A DNA stretch of 64,000 bases from Pseudomonas hamedanensis (GCF_014268595.2 NZ_CP077091.1:4508001-4572000); one strand, 5' to 3'. Positions 8,878 through 19,073 are shown, counted from the stretch's first letter. The notes: generated from the letters alone by a model not told the origin. Made by a program: numbers and translations.

Positions 8878-9417
8878 ATGAACGAATCGCTGACCGCGTT
8901 CGAACTGCTCTGGCAGATCGACCAGCGCTGCCGCTTGCTGGCGGCGGACCTGCCGTCGCAAGCGGCACGCCAGGATCGCTGGAGCGGCATCGGCTTTCGC
9001 CTTGGCGAGCATTGGTATGTGGCGCCGATGGGCGAAGTCAGCGAAGTGCTGCACGAGCCGCGCTTCACCCAATTGCCCGGGGTCAAACCGTGGGTCAAGG
9101 GTGTGGCGAATCTGCGCGGGCGGCTGCTGCCGATCATGGACCTGTGCGGGTTCTTCGGCCACGAGCTGTCGCCACTGCGTAAACAACGGCGGGTATTGGT
9201 GGTGGAACATGGGGATGTGTTTGCCGGGCTGATGGTCGATGAAGTCATCGGTTTGCAGCATTTCGAGCAGGGCAGTTTCGAGCCGCTGTCGATCAGCAAG
9301 CGCCAGGGTTCGAAGGCCGAGTTCGTCAAAGGCTATTTCCGTCGCGAACAGAACTGGCGGGTGTTCAGCCTGTTCGCACTGGCCAAGTCCCCGGTGTTCA
9401 TGGGTGTTGCGATATAG
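8878..9417 (+). CDS. pilI: CheW-like chemotaxis adaptor PilI
   Basis: A 179-residue CheW-domain protein. The core runs from GIGFRLGEHWYVAP (about residue 39) through LPGVKPWVKGVANLRGRLLP, the usual CheW beta-hairpin signature, to LVVEHGDVFAGLMVDEV. It is expected to link the receptor PilJ to the kinase ChpA at the cell pole. A 210-base gap containing a palindromic repeat separates it from pilJ, which is unusual inside this operon. Confidence 0.93.
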   Translation: MNESLTAFELLWQIDQRCRLLAADLPSQAARQDRWSGIGFRLGEHWYVAPMGEVSEVLHEPRFTQLPGVKPWVKGVANLRGRLLPIMDLCGFFGHELSPLRKQRRVLVVEHGDVFAGLMVDEVIGLQHFEQGSFEPLSISKRQGSKAEFVKGYFRREQNWRVFSLFALAKSPVFMGVAI

Positions 9418-9450
9418 CAGGAACAACTGAACCCATGTGGACGCGGGCCA

Positions 9451-9579
9451 TGTGGCGAGGAGATTTATCCCCGTTGGGTCGCGCAGCGGCCCCAAAAACT
9501 GCAATGCCTGACACCGTCAGCGCATGCGATATTTTTGCGACTGCTTCGCAGCCGAACGGGGATAAATCCCCTCGCCACA
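9451..9579. repeat. Paired palindromic repeat, GGGGATTTATCCCC type, inside the pil operon
   Basis: TGTGGCGAGGAGATTTATCC faces GATAAATCCCCTCGCCACA. The left arm carries an A for G change (GAGGAGATT). It lies between the co-directional pilI and pilJ. Confidence 0.85.
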
Positions 9580-9627
9580 AAGCCCGCTCCCACATTTGAA
9601 GGTGGCAGGTTTCATAGGCGAGGACCG

Positions 9628-11676
9628 ATGACAACAGCAAAAACAGGCAAGTCGGCAGAAGGGTCGCGCAGTCGCGCGCAGATCATCGTGCTGTTTATCG
9701 CACTGATCGTGTTCATCATGCTGCTGTTCGCCAACTTCGCCTACCTCAACACCCAGGCGAACTACGACAAGCAGTACATCGGCCACGCCGGTGAGCTGCG
9801 CGTGCTCTCGCAACGCATCGCCAAAAACGCCACCGAAGCGGCGGCGGGCAAGGCGGCAGCATTCAAATTGCTCAGCGATGCGCGCAACGATTTTGCCCAG
9901 CGCTGGGGTTATTTGAAAAAAGGCGACCCGAACACCGGGCTGCCGCCGGCACCGGCTGCCGTGCGCCCGGAAATGCGTGCGGTGCAACTGGACTGGGAAC
10001 GCCTGCTGAAAAACACCGACGCGATCCTCACCAGCGAGCAGACCGTGCTGTCGCTGCACCAGGTCGCCGCGACCCTGGCCGAAACCGTGCCGCAGTTGCA
10101 GATCGAATACGAAAAGGTCGTGGAAATTCTGCTCCAGCGCGGCGCTCCGGCGGGCCAGGTGGCGATGGCCCAGCGTCAATCGCTGCTGGCCGAGCGCATC
10201 CTCGGCGCGGTCAACACCGTGCTGGCCGGCGACGAGAACTCCCAGCAGGCCGCCGACGCGTTTGGTCGCGACGCCACACGTTTCGGTCAGGTGCTCAATG
10301 GCATGTTGCAGGGCAACCCGGCGCTGAAAATCAGCCAGGTCGAAGACCGCGACGCCCGTGCGCGTTTGAGCGAAATCTCGGAACTGTTCCAGTTCGTCTC
10401 AGGCTCCGTGGATGAAATCCTCGAAACCTCGCCGGAGTTGTTCAAGGTGCGCGAGTCGGCCACCAACATTTTCAGCCTGTCGCAAACCCTGCTCGACGAA
10501 GCCTCGCACCTGGCCACTGGTTTTGAGAACCTCGCCAGCGGGCGCAACACCGACACCATCGGTGGCTACGTGCTGGGCTTGCTGGCGCTGGCCTCGATCA
10601 TCCTCATTGGGCTGGTGATGGTCCGCGAAACCAACCGCCAGTTGCGTGAAACCGCGGAAAAAAACGAACGCAACCAGAACGCGATCATGCGCCTGCTCGA
10701 CGAGATCGAAGATCTCGCCGACGGCGACCTCACGGTGACCGCGTCGGTGACCGAAGACTTCACCGGCACCATCGCCGACTCGATCAACTATTCCGTCGAT
10801 CAGTTGCGTGATCTGGTCGCGACCATCAACCTCACCGCCGGCCAGGTCGCCGCTGCCGTACAGGAAACCCAGGCCACCGCCATGCACCTGGCGCAGGCCT
10901 CGGAGCAACAGGCCCAGCAGATTTCCGAAGCGTCGACGGCGATCAGCGACATGGCCGAGTCCATCGATCAGGTCTCGGCCAACGCCGCCGAGTCGTCGGC
11001 GGTGGCCGAGCGTTCCGTGGAAATTGCCAACAAGGGCAACGAGGTGGTGCACAACACCATCCACGGCATGGACAACATTCGCGAACAGATTCAGGACACC
11101 GCCAAGCGCATCAAGCGCCTTGGCGAGTCGTCCCAGGAAATCGGCGACATCGTCAGCCTCATCGATGACATTGCCGACCAGACCAACATCCTCGCCCTCA
11201 ACGCGGCGATTCAGGCGTCGATGGCCGGCGATGCCGGGCGCGGTTTTGCCGTGGTTGCCGACGAAGTCCAGCGTCTGGCTGAGCGATCCTCCGCCGCCAC
11301 GCGGCAGATCGAAACACTGGTGCGGGCGATCCAGGCCGACACTAACGAAGCGGTGATTTCCATGGAGCAGACCACCACCGAAGTGGTGCGCGGCGCGCGA
11401 CTGGCGCAGGATGCCGGTGTGGCCCTGGAAGAAATCGAAGGCGTTTCGAAAACCCTGGCGGCGCTGATCCAGAGCATTTCCAACGCGGCGCAGCAGCAGA
11501 CGTCTTCGGCCGGGCAGATCTCGCTGACGATGAACGTGATCCAGCAGATCACCTCGCAGACATCGTCAGGCTCCACGGCCACCGCTGAGAGCATCGGCAA
11601 TCTGGCAAAAATGGCCAGTCAGTTGCGTCGCTCGGTATCCGGTTTCACCCTGCCGGCGACGACAGACAAAGCGTGA
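9628..11676 (+). CDS. pilJ: Methyl-accepting chemoreceptor PilJ
   Basis: A 682-residue receptor. The first membrane helix is at about residues 18-40, a periplasmic region with PilJ-type modules at about 41-310 ([20 protein letters not shown] at its start), and a second helix at about 312-332. HAMP-like and coiled-coil segments follow, and the conserved MCP signalling tip ([16 protein letters not shown]) is near 515-540. It is proposed to sense pilus- or surface-derived signals and control ChpA. The chosen ATG follows GGCGAGGA; upstream in-frame codons lie inside the repeat. Its stop overlaps a GTG upstream of chpA. Confidence 0.95.
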   Translation: MTTAKTGKSAEGSRSRAQIIVLFIALIVFIMLLFANFAYLNTQANYDKQYIGHAGELRVLSQRIAKNATEAAAGKAAAFKLLSDARNDFAQRWGYLKKGDPNTGLPPAPAAVRPEMRAVQLDWERLLKNTDAILTSEQTVLSLHQVAATLAETVPQLQIEYEKVVEILLQRGAPAGQVAMAQRQSLLAERILGAVNTVLAGDENSQQAADAFGRDATRFGQVLNGMLQGNPALKISQVEDRDARARLSEISELFQFVSGSVDEILETSPELFKVRESATNIFSLSQTLLDEASHLATGFENLASGRNTDTIGGYVLGLLALASIILIGLVMVRETNRQLRETAEKNERNQNAIMRLLDEIEDLADGDLTVTASVTEDFTGTIADSINYSVDQLRDLVATINLTAGQVAAAVQETQATAMHLAQASEQQAQQISEASTAISDMAESIDQVSANAAESSAVAERSVEIANKGNEVVHNTIHGMDNIREQIQDTAKRIKRLGESSQEIGDIVSLIDDIADQTNILALNAAIQASMAGDAGRGFAVVADEVQRLAERSSAATRQIETLVRAIQADTNEAVISMEQTTTEVVRGARLAQDAGVALEEIEGVSKTLAALIQSISNAAQQQTSSAGQISLTMNVIQQITSQTSSGSTATAESIGNLAKMASQLRRSVSGFTLPATTDKA

Positions 11677-11687
11677 GTGGAGTGGTT

Positions 11688-14600
11688 ATGGGGGATCGGC
11701 ACGACTATGTGGCCCTGGAATGGGTCAAGGGCGAAATTGCCGAAACGCTGAGGCTGGCGCATCAGGCGATCGAAGCCGTGCTTGATGATCCGCAGGCCTT
11801 TCCCGGGCTGGACGAGTGCCTGGCATACGTTCATCAGGTGCACGGCAGTCTGCAGATGGTCGAATTCTACGGCGCCGCGTTGCTTGCCGAAGAAATGGAG
11901 CAACTGGTCGAGGCCTTGCAGCAAGAACGCGTGCTGCACCGCGACGAAGCCCTGCACCTGTTGCTGCAAGCCATGGGGCAACTGCCGACGTATCTCGACC
12001 GCGTGCAAAACGCCCGCCGCGACCTGCCGCTGGTGGTGTTACCGTTGATCAATGACCTGCGCAGCGCTCGCGGCGAAAGCCTGCTCTCGGAAACCAGTCT
12101 GTTCAGCCCGCAGTTGCCCGAACCGGCACCGCTGGGCGCAGAGGCGCTGGCCCTGCTCGAACCGCCAGAGCTGGCCAATGTGCTGCGCAAACTGCGGCAG
12201 ATGCTGCAGATGGCTCTGGTCGGTCTGATGCGCGAACAGGACGATCAGACTCACCTCGATTACCTGAGTAAAGTCTTCACCCGCCTTGAAACGCTGAGCG
12301 GCGATTCGCCCTTGAGTCCGCTGTGGCACGTCGCCTCGGCGCTGGTCGAGGGCATGCGCGAAGGCGCCATCGGCAACAGCCCGGCGCTGCGCAGTCTTTT
12401 CAAGGACGCCGACAAAGAGCTTAAGCGCCTGCTCGAACAAGGCATGGCCGGACTCAACCAGCCGCCCCCGCCAGAACTGCTCAAAAGCCTGCTGTTCTAT
12501 ATTGCCAAAGCCGAACATCCCACCGGGCAGATGCTGACCATGAAAGATCGCTACTCCCTGGACGACGCGTTGCCCGACAGCGCGATGGTCGATGAAGAAC
12601 GCGCACGCCTCGCCGGCCCCGATCGCGATGCCATGCGCTCGGTGCTGGCCGCGCTCTGCGAGGAGCTGGTGCGGGTCAAGGAGCGCCTCGACCTGTTCGT
12701 GCGCAGCGACCGCCAGCACGCCTCGGATCTGGACAGTCTGCTCGCACCGCTGCGGCAGATCGCCGACACCCTCGCGGTGCTGGGTTTCGGCCAGCCGCGC
12801 AAAGTCATCATCGACCAACTGGCGGTAGTGCTCAGCCTCGCTCAGGGCCAGCGCGAACCGAATGACGCGATCCTCATGGACGTTGCCGGGGCCTTGCTCT
12901 ACGTCGAAGCGACGCTGGCCGGCATGGTCGGCACAGTGGAAACGCAAAGCGCCGACGACGCGCGCCTGCCGACCACCGATCTGACACAGATCCACCAGAT
13001 CGTGATCAAGGAAGCGCGCATTTGCCTGCAACAGGCCAAGGACATGATCGTCGACTACATCGACGCCGATTGGGACCGCCAGCATCTGCAACCACTGCCC
13101 GACCTGCTGACCCAAGTGCGCGGGGCGCTGGCGATGATTCCGCTGACGCGTGCGGCGAGTCTGGTCGAAGCCTGCAATGGTTTTATCCGCGAGCATTTGA
13201 TGCTCGATGCCCACGAGCCGGGTTGGGAACAACTCGATCACTTGGCCGATGTGATCAGCAGCCTCGAGTATTACCTCGAACGCCTGAGCGATGACCCACA
13301 GGCACCTGCCGAGCATCTGCTCGATGTCGCCCGGAACGGCCTTGCCAGTCTCGGCTTCTTCCCAAGCGAGCAGCCCGGCGAGGCGCAGGTGCCGGTGCTC
13401 GACGAGGTGCTTAGCCCCAGCGAAGCGCGGGTCATGCAGGATCTGCAAACGCTTGACGATCCCGAAGTCGTGCAGTCGCTGGCCGAAGTGCTGGCCAGTC
13501 CGCTGTCGGCGCTCAATCCGCCGGCACGCACGACCCCCGGCAGCCTGATGCCGCCGCCGGCCGATGAAGAACCGGTCGACGATGAGCTGCGCGAGGTGTT
13601 CCTCGAAGAGACCGACGAGGTCCTCGAAGTCCTCCATGAATACCTGCCGCGCTGGACCGCCCACCCGCAGGACCGCGCCGCGCTGACTGAACTGCGCCGC
13701 GCCTTCCACACCTTGAAGGGCAGCGGGCGCATGGTCCGCGCGTTGGTCCTCGGCGAACTGGCCTGGGCCGTGGAAAACCTGCTCAACCGCGTGTTGGAGC
13801 AAAGCGTCGAACCCGGCACAGTGCTGCGCGAGTTGCTCGACGACACAGTGTTACTGCTGCCCGAGCTGATCAGCGAATTCGCCACCCATCGACAGCGTCA
13901 GCGCAGCGACGTCGACCAGCTCGCCGCCCGCGCCCATGCGCTGGCCAAGGGCGATGAGCCGCTGGCCGCCGAAGACACCGATGACGTCGCCGCGCTCGAT
14001 CCGTTGTTGCTGGAGATCTTCCGCAACGAAGCCGAAACCCACCTCGCCAGCCTTAACCGTTTCCTCGATCAGGCTGCCGAGCACGTGCCGTTGCAGGCCA
14101 GCGATGAGCTGCAACGCGCGCTGCACACGCTCAAGGGCAGCGCCTCGATGGCCGGTGTGTTGCCGATGGCTGAACTCGCCGCGTCGCTGGATCAACTGGC
14201 CCGGGAATTCAAGGCGCACCAGTTGCCGCTAGACCTTGATGAAGTGGAGTTGCTGCTTGAAGCCGAGGGCCTGTTTCGCGTCGGCCTGCGTCAGCTCAAG
14301 CACGATCCGCTGGCGCCGATTGTCGGCGCGCAATCGCTGATCAAACGCACCGATGCGCTGCTTGCCGAGCGTCTGCAAGCGAACTTCGAGTCTCCCGACA
14401 CCGGCTTGCGCGTCAAGCGCGATCCGCAACTGATCAACAACTTCCTCGCCCAGGGCATGGACATCCTGCTCGACGCCGAAAGCCTGTTGCAGCGCTGGCA
14501 GCAACACCCCGGCGAGCGCCAGGAACTCAGCGCCTTGCTCGATGAACTGACCACCCTGGGCGAGGGCGCGCACCTCGCCGATCTGTCGCCGGTCGACGGC

Positions 14601-17600
14601 TTGTGCGAAGCCTTGCTCGACCTCTATGGCGCGGTGGAAGAAAGCAGCCTGGCGGTCAGCGAGCGGTTTTTTCACGAGGCGCAACTGGCCCACGAAGCGC
14701 TGATCAACATGCTCGATGAACTCGCTGCCGGCCAGGAAATCACCGCGCAACCGGCGCGGATCCATGCCTTGCAGGATCTGCTCGATGAAGGGCTTGATCC
14801 ATCGGCCATGGGCCTGATTCGCAGCGATGGCAGCCGCACGCTGAGCATTCACGAACTGGGCAGTGCCACCGCGCAATTGCAGCAGTCCTCAGACGCTGCG
14901 GACGCAGACGACGAGATCGTCGAGATCTTTATCGAAGAGGCCGTCGATATTCTCGACAGCGCCAGTCAGGCGTTGGGGCGCTGGCTCAGCGACACGGATA
15001 ACACTGCGCCGCTGTCCTCGTTGCAGCGCGATTTTCACACCCTCAAGGGCGGCGCGCGGATGGCCGAGGTCGAGGCCATCGGCGATCTGGCTCAAGAGTT
15101 GGAAAGCCTTTACGAAGGCCTGGCGGACCGACGCTATAGCCACAGCGAAGCCCTTGGCCGCTTGTTGCAGCAGAGCCATGCGCGTCTGGCGCTGCTGGTT
15201 GAGCAGTTGCAAAACCACCAGCCGCCGAACCCGGCGCAGGACCTGATTGAAGCCATTCGTGATCTGCGCCAGGGCCAGACCGTGGGCGCTACAGCGTCCG
15301 CGCCAGCCGATCACGACAGCGCCGGGCACGATCCGGAGTTGCTGGAGATTTTCCTCGAAGAAGGCTTCGACATCATCGAAAGCTCCGGCGCCGCGCTGCT
15401 GCGCTGGCAGGCCGAACCAGGCAATCGTCAGGAAGTGGAAACCCTGCTGCGCGATCTGCACACCCTCAAGGGCGGCGCGCGGATGGTCGAGATCGGCCCG
15501 ATCGGCGACCTTGCCCATGAACTGGAATTTCTTTACGAGAGCCTCTCCACCGGTGCGTTGCAGCCCTCGGCAGAATTGTTTGCACTGGTGCAGCGTGGGC
15601 ATGACCGACTGGCGCAAATGCTCGATGGCGTGCGTGCCGGCCAGCCTTGTCCGCCAGCCGATCGGCTGATTAGCGCGATCCAGAATTTCAGCCATCCAGA
15701 GCAGGTCGAAGCGCCGCCGGCACCGACGCCTGCCTTGACCTCTGCGCCCAAGCCCGAGGCTGCGCCGCCGACCGCCGATGCCGGCGCGGACATGGTCAAG
15801 GTGTCCTCCGAACTGCTCGATGAACTGGTCAATCTGGCCGGGGAAACCTCGATTTTTCGTGGACGAATCGAACAGCAAGTCAACGATGCGCAGATTGCCC
15901 TCAACGAGATGGAAACCACCATCGAGCGTATGCGCGATCAGTTACGCCGCCTCGACACCGAAACCCAGGGACGGATTCTCAGCCGTCAGCAAGTCGACGG
16001 CGAACGCCTCGGTTACGAAGAGTTCGACCCGCTGGAAATGGACCGCCATTCTCAGTTGCAGCAACTGTCGCGGGCGTTGTTCGAATCTGCTTCGGATTTG
16101 CTCGACCTCAAGGAAACCCTCGATCGGCGTAACCACGACGCCGAGAACCTGTTGCAGCAACAGGGGCGGATCAACACCGAATTGCAGGAAGGCCTGATGC
16201 GCACGCGCATGGTGCCGTTCGAGCGCATGGTGCCGCGCCTCAAACGCATTGTTCGTCAGGTCGCCGAAGAACTGGGCAAGGATGTCGCGTTTGTTGTCGG
16301 CAATGCCGATGGCGAGATGGACCGTAACGTCCTCGAACGCATGGCCGCGCCGCTGGAACACATGTTGCGCAACGCCGTTGACCACGGCCTCGAATCCGCT
16401 GAAGTGCGGCTGGCGGCAGGCAAACCGGCGCAAGGGCAAATCACCCTCGACCTGTCCCGGGAGGGCGGCGACATCGTGTTCGACATCCGCGACGACGGTG
16501 CCGGGGTGCCGCTGGAAGCCGTGCGGCGCAAGGCGATCAAGCGCGGTTTGCTGGCGCCCGACGCCGATATCAGTGACCGCGATGTGCTGCAATTCATCCT
16601 CCAGCCGGGCTTCTCCACGGCGGAAAAGATCACCCAGATTTCCGGGCGTGGCGTCGGTATGGACGTGGTCCATGAAGAGGTGCGCCAGCTCGGCGGCAGC
16701 ATGAGCATCGATTCGGTGCCGGGGCAGGGCGTGCACTTCCGCATTCGCCTACCATTCACCGTGTCGGTCAACCGCGCGCTGATGGTGCAGTGCGGCGAGG
16801 ACCAATATGCGATTCCGCTGAACACCATCGAAGGCATCGTGCGCGTGTTGCCGAATGATCTGGAAGGGCATTTCCGTCACGATCCGCCGCGCTACCAATA
16901 CGGCGGCCAGCGCTATGAGCTGTGCTACCTGGGCGAGCTGTTGAAAACCGCGCCACGGCCAAAGCTGCTCGGGCTGAATCAGCCATTGCCGGTGCTGCTG
17001 GTGCATTACAACGACCGGCACATTGCGGTGCTGGTGGACGCCATGGCCGGCACTCGCGAAATCGTGGTCAAGAGCCTCGGCCCGCAGTTCGCGGCGGTGC
17101 AGGGCGTGACCGGGGCGACAATTCTCGGCGACGGTCGGGTGGTGCTGATCCTCGACCTGCTCGCGCCGATCCGTGCGATGCAGGCGCGGCTGGCGCAGGA
17201 ACCGGCGCGCGGGGAGATCGACAGCGAACCGCACAAGCCGCTGCTGATCATGGTCGTCGATGACTCGGTGACGGTGCGCAAGGTCACCAGCCGCTTGCTC
17301 GAACGCCACGGCATGAACGTGCTGACCGCCAAGGACGGCGTCGATGCGATGCTGCTGCTCGAAGAGCACATGCCGGACCTGATGCTGCTCGACATCGAAA
17401 TGCCACGCATGGACGGTTTTGAAGTCGCCACTCAGGTGCGCAACGACGAACGCCTGCGCCACTTGCCGATCATCATGATCACCTCGCGCACCGGGCAGAA
17501 ACACCGCGACCGCGCCATGGCCATCGGTGTCAACGACTACCTCGGCAAGCCGTATCAGGAATCGGTGCTGCTGGAGAGCATCGCCCAGTGGAGCAAGAAA

Positions 17601-17609
17601 CATGCATGA
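11688..17609 (+). CDS. chpA: Hybrid chemosensory histidine kinase ChpA (PilL)
   Basis: A 1973-residue CheA-like kinase, shorter than the roughly 2470 residues known for P. aeruginosa ChpA. HTLKG phosphotransfer motifs place acceptor His at 674, 813, 1117 and 1258. An N-terminal module has HQVHGS (His49). Two further modules resemble Hpt helices with Thr at the acceptor position (T475, and less surely T955). Dimerisation follows near 1365, an ATPase domain near 1510-1690 (N-box His1558 in HMLRNAVDHGLE, then DDGAGV and GRGVGMDVV), a CheW domain, and a receiver with Asp1902. The ATG was chosen because MGDRHDYVALEWVKGEI is the family N-terminus; a GTG five codons upstream overlaps the pilJ stop. 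It phosphorylates PilG and PilH. Confidence 0.96.
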   Translation: MGDRHDYVALEWVKGEIAETLRLAHQAIEAVLDDPQAFPGLDECLAYVHQVHGSLQMVEFYGAALLAEEMEQLVEALQQERVLHRDEALHLLLQAMGQLPTYLDRVQNARRDLPLVVLPLINDLRSARGESLLSETSLFSPQLPEPAPLGAEALALLEPPELANVLRKLRQMLQMALVGLMREQDDQTHLDYLSKVFTRLETLSGDSPLSPLWHVASALVEGMREGAIGNSPALRSLFKDADKELKRLLEQGMAGLNQPPPPELLKSLLFYIAKAEHPTGQMLTMKDRYSLDDALPDSAMVDEERARLAGPDRDAMRSVLAALCEELVRVKERLDLFVRSDRQHASDLDSLLAPLRQIADTLAVLGFGQPRKVIIDQLAVVLSLAQGQREPNDAILMDVAGALLYVEATLAGMVGTVETQSADDARLPTTDLTQIHQIVIKEARICLQQAKDMIVDYIDADWDRQHLQPLPDLLTQVRGALAMIPLTRAASLVEACNGFIREHLMLDAHEPGWEQLDHLADVISSLEYYLERLSDDPQAPAEHLLDVARNGLASLGFFPSEQPGEAQVPVLDEVLSPSEARVMQDLQTLDDPEVVQSLAEVLASPLSALNPPARTTPGSLMPPPADEEPVDDELREVFLEETDEVLEVLHEYLPRWTAHPQDRAALTELRRAFHTLKGSGRMVRALVLGELAWAVENLLNRVLEQSVEPGTVLRELLDDTVLLLPELISEFATHRQRQRSDVDQLAARAHALAKGDEPLAAEDTDDVAALDPLLLEIFRNEAETHLASLNRFLDQAAEHVPLQASDELQRALHTLKGSASMAGVLPMAELAASLDQLAREFKAHQLPLDLDEVELLLEAEGLFRVGLRQLKHDPLAPIVGAQSLIKRTDALLAERLQANFESPDTGLRVKRDPQLINNFLAQGMDILLDAESLLQRWQQHPGERQELSALLDELTTLGEGAHLADLSPVDGLCEALLDLYGAVEESSLAVSERFFHEAQLAHEALINMLDELAAGQEITAQPARIHALQDLLDEGLDPSAMGLIRSDGSRTLSIHELGSATAQLQQSSDAADADDEIVEIFIEEAVDILDSASQALGRWLSDTDNTAPLSSLQRDFHTLKGGARMAEVEAIGDLAQELESLYEGLADRRYSHSEALGRLLQQSHARLALLVEQLQNHQPPNPAQDLIEAIRDLRQGQTVGATASAPADHDSAGHDPELLEIFLEEGFDIIESSGAALLRWQAEPGNRQEVETLLRDLHTLKGGARMVEIGPIGDLAHELEFLYESLSTGALQPSAELFALVQRGHDRLAQMLDGVRAGQPCPPADRLISAIQNFSHPEQVEAPPAPTPALTSAPKPEAAPPTADAGADMVKVSSELLDELVNLAGETSIFRGRIEQQVNDAQIALNEMETTIERMRDQLRRLDTETQGRILSRQQVDGERLGYEEFDPLEMDRHSQLQQLSRALFESASDLLDLKETLDRRNHDAENLLQQQGRINTELQEGLMRTRMVPFERMVPRLKRIVRQVAEELGKDVAFVVGNADGEMDRNVLERMAAPLEHMLRNAVDHGLESAEVRLAAGKPAQGQITLDLSREGGDIVFDIRDDGAGVPLEAVRRKAIKRGLLAPDADISDRDVLQFILQPGFSTAEKITQISGRGVGMDVVHEEVRQLGGSMSIDSVPGQGVHFRIRLPFTVSVNRALMVQCGEDQYAIPLNTIEGIVRVLPNDLEGHFRHDPPRYQYGGQRYELCYLGELLKTAPRPKLLGLNQPLPVLLVHYNDRHIAVLVDAMAGTREIVVKSLGPQFAAVQGVTGATILGDGRVVLILDLLAPIRAMQARLAQEPARGEIDSEPHKPLLIMVVDDSVTVRKVTSRLLERHGMNVLTAKDGVDAMLLLEEHMPDLMLLDIEMPRMDGFEVATQVRNDERLRHLPIIMITSRTGQKHRDRAMAIGVNDYLGKPYQESVLLESIAQWSKKHA

Positions 17610-18072
17610 GCACCGGCATAACCCGCGCACCAGCCAACTCACCGGGCTGCTGCTGCCGTTGGCCGATCGCAATCTGATCCTGCCTAACGTCGCCATCGCC
17701 GAGCTGATCGACTACCAGGCCAGCGCCTTCGACCTCGACACGCCGCCGTGGTACTTGGGTCGGGTGACCTGGCGTGAGCGGCAGATTCCGTTGATCAGTT
17801 TCGAGTCTGCGTGCGGGCAGAAAATCGTTATTGGCGAACGGGCGCGGATCGTGATTCTGAATGCCTTGGGTGGGTTGCCGGAGCTGAAATTCATTGCGCT
17901 GCTGGTGCAGGGGATTCCTCGGTCTTACAAGCTGGATAGTCAGCTGAGTTACGTTGATGTGCCGTTGTGTGGGCTGGAGCAAGCGGCGGTGCAGGTGGGG
18001 GATCAGGTGGCGAAGGTACCGGATTTGTTGGGGCTGGAGCGGTTGTTGGTGGAGGCTGGCCTAGTGGGCTGA
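17602..18072 (+). CDS. chpC: CheW-like protein ChpC
   Basis: A 156-residue CheW-domain protein (LTGLLLPLADRNLILPNVAIAEL near the N-terminus, PPWYLGRVTWRERQIPLISFE after it). It overlaps the end of chpA by eight bases, which implies translational coupling. In P. aeruginosa chpB (a methylesterase) lies between chpA and chpC; here it is absent. ChpC is an auxiliary adaptor with a modest effect on twitching. The last third is G-rich with many GTG/GGG codons compared with its neighbours. Confidence 0.88.
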   Translation: MHEHRHNPRTSQLTGLLLPLADRNLILPNVAIAELIDYQASAFDLDTPPWYLGRVTWRERQIPLISFESACGQKIVIGERARIVILNALGGLPELKFIALLVQGIPRSYKLDSQLSYVDVPLCGLEQAAVQVGDQVAKVPDLLGLERLLVEAGLVG

Positions 18073-18100
18073 TCCGGATTTTGGGCGGCTTTGCTGGCCT

Positions 18101-18194
18101 CATCGCGAGCAGGCTCACTCCTACAGGGGGGCTGCGGTGCATGAGATTTTTCGGCTGGACGCAGATCCATTGTAGGAGTGAGCCTGCTCGCGAT
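18101..18194. repeat. REP pair after chpC
   Basis: CATCGCGAGCAGGCTCACTC faces GAGTGAGCCTGCTCGCGAT across about 45 bases, directly after the Pil-Chp operon. Confidence 0.88.
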
Positions 18195-18259
18195 TACGCC
18201 AGTCGCATCACCAAGTTCCCACAGGTAAATCCTCAATTCCTGTAGCTCAATAAACACCA

Positions 18260-18600
18260 ATCTTTACCGGTGTTTAAAGACACCCGGTGTTACGCCCCGC
18301 CAGCCTACAAATCCTTGCGCCCCTGCCTACGCTTGCGCCAGAATCCGCCGGCTTGTGCGCCCAGGGCTTGCTGCGTAACGTGGATCGGGTCACTGATTCC
18401 CAGTGATCGGGTTTAGTAGCCCGCGGTAATTCAGCTGGTCGTGCATTCATCACAGGTGTTCCGCATCTGAGCTTGATGGTGGCTGTACGTAGGGCGCTTC
18501 GGCGCGCCGGCTTAAGCTGAGTTCCCCGGTCTACTAACCTGCGTACAGCTGCCTCCCTTTCGTTTAGTAGCCAAGGGGTTGGCGCTCAACAACGGGAACA
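18260..18600 (+). promoter_or_regulatory. Long structured-looking leader of the DUF6124 gene
   Basis: About 340 bases without a credible ORF. Visible pairings are: GGTCACTG (18388-18395) with CAGTGATC (18401-18408) around a five-base loop; GCGC-TTCG-GCGC (18494-18505); and a 12-pair stem with two G-U pairs between 18481-18492 and 18539-18550 that encloses the TTCG hairpin. GTTTAGTAG occurs at 18411-18419 and 18562-18570, and CTACTAACC at 18531-18539 can pair with either copy over seven or eight positions. The layout suggests an mRNA leader or a separate small RNA. No Rfam family was recognised with certainty. Confidence 0.5.
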
Positions 18601-18606
18601 CAGCTT

Positions 18607-18972
18607 ATGTTCAAAGTAACGCCCAATCCGCCGGCCACAGACCCGGCATCTCCCTACGAATCCCCCGACTCAAAGAAATTCCACGAAGCCGCCGAGCGCG
18701 CCCTCGACCATTACCTCGGCCCGCCCAGCGCTGACTTCATGGCCCCGCCGTACACCCCCAACACGCTGTACATGGCCAATCCCGACGTCGACACCGAATC
18801 ACTGCTGGCCGATGCCTGTGAAACCCTCGGTTCGGCAACGGTGATGCTGCATAACCACGCCGCCTCGCTTGAAGGTTCCCAGCGCAAGACCCTGCAGGGT
18901 ATCGCGCAGATTGTGATGGTGGCGGAGATGGCGGTGAATCGGGTGCTGGACAAGTTGGTGCCCACTGACTGA
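18607..18972 (+). CDS. DUF6124 family protein
   Basis: A 121-residue soluble protein without a signal peptide. The N-terminal third is Pro/Ser-rich (NPPATDPASPYESPDSKKF), followed by a helical region (about 60-118: VDTESLLADACETLGSATVM, then SQRKTLQGIAQIVMVAEMAV). This resembles the small Pseudomonas-specific family catalogued as DUF6124/DUF3077-like. The function is unknown. It stands alone behind an unusually long leader and is followed by a REP pair. The family name is recalled from pattern, not searched. Confidence 0.7.
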   Translation: MFKVTPNPPATDPASPYESPDSKKFHEAAERALDHYLGPPSADFMAPPYTPNTLYMANPDVDTESLLADACETLGSATVMLHNHAASLEGSQRKTLQGIAQIVMVAEMAVNRVLDKLVPTD

Positions 18973-18994
18973 GAGGTGGTGAGCCCACCGACGC

Positions 18995-19062
18995 CATCGC
19001 GAGCAGGCTCACTCCTACAGGGGAACGCATTCCAACTGTAGGAGTGAGCCTGCTCGCGATAG
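18995..19062. repeat. REP pair between DUF6124 gene and mdcA
   Basis: CATCGCGAGCAGGCTCACTC and GAGTGAGCCTGCTCGCGAT face each other across a short loop. Confidence 0.88.
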
Positions 19063-19073
19063 CTATTCCGAAC

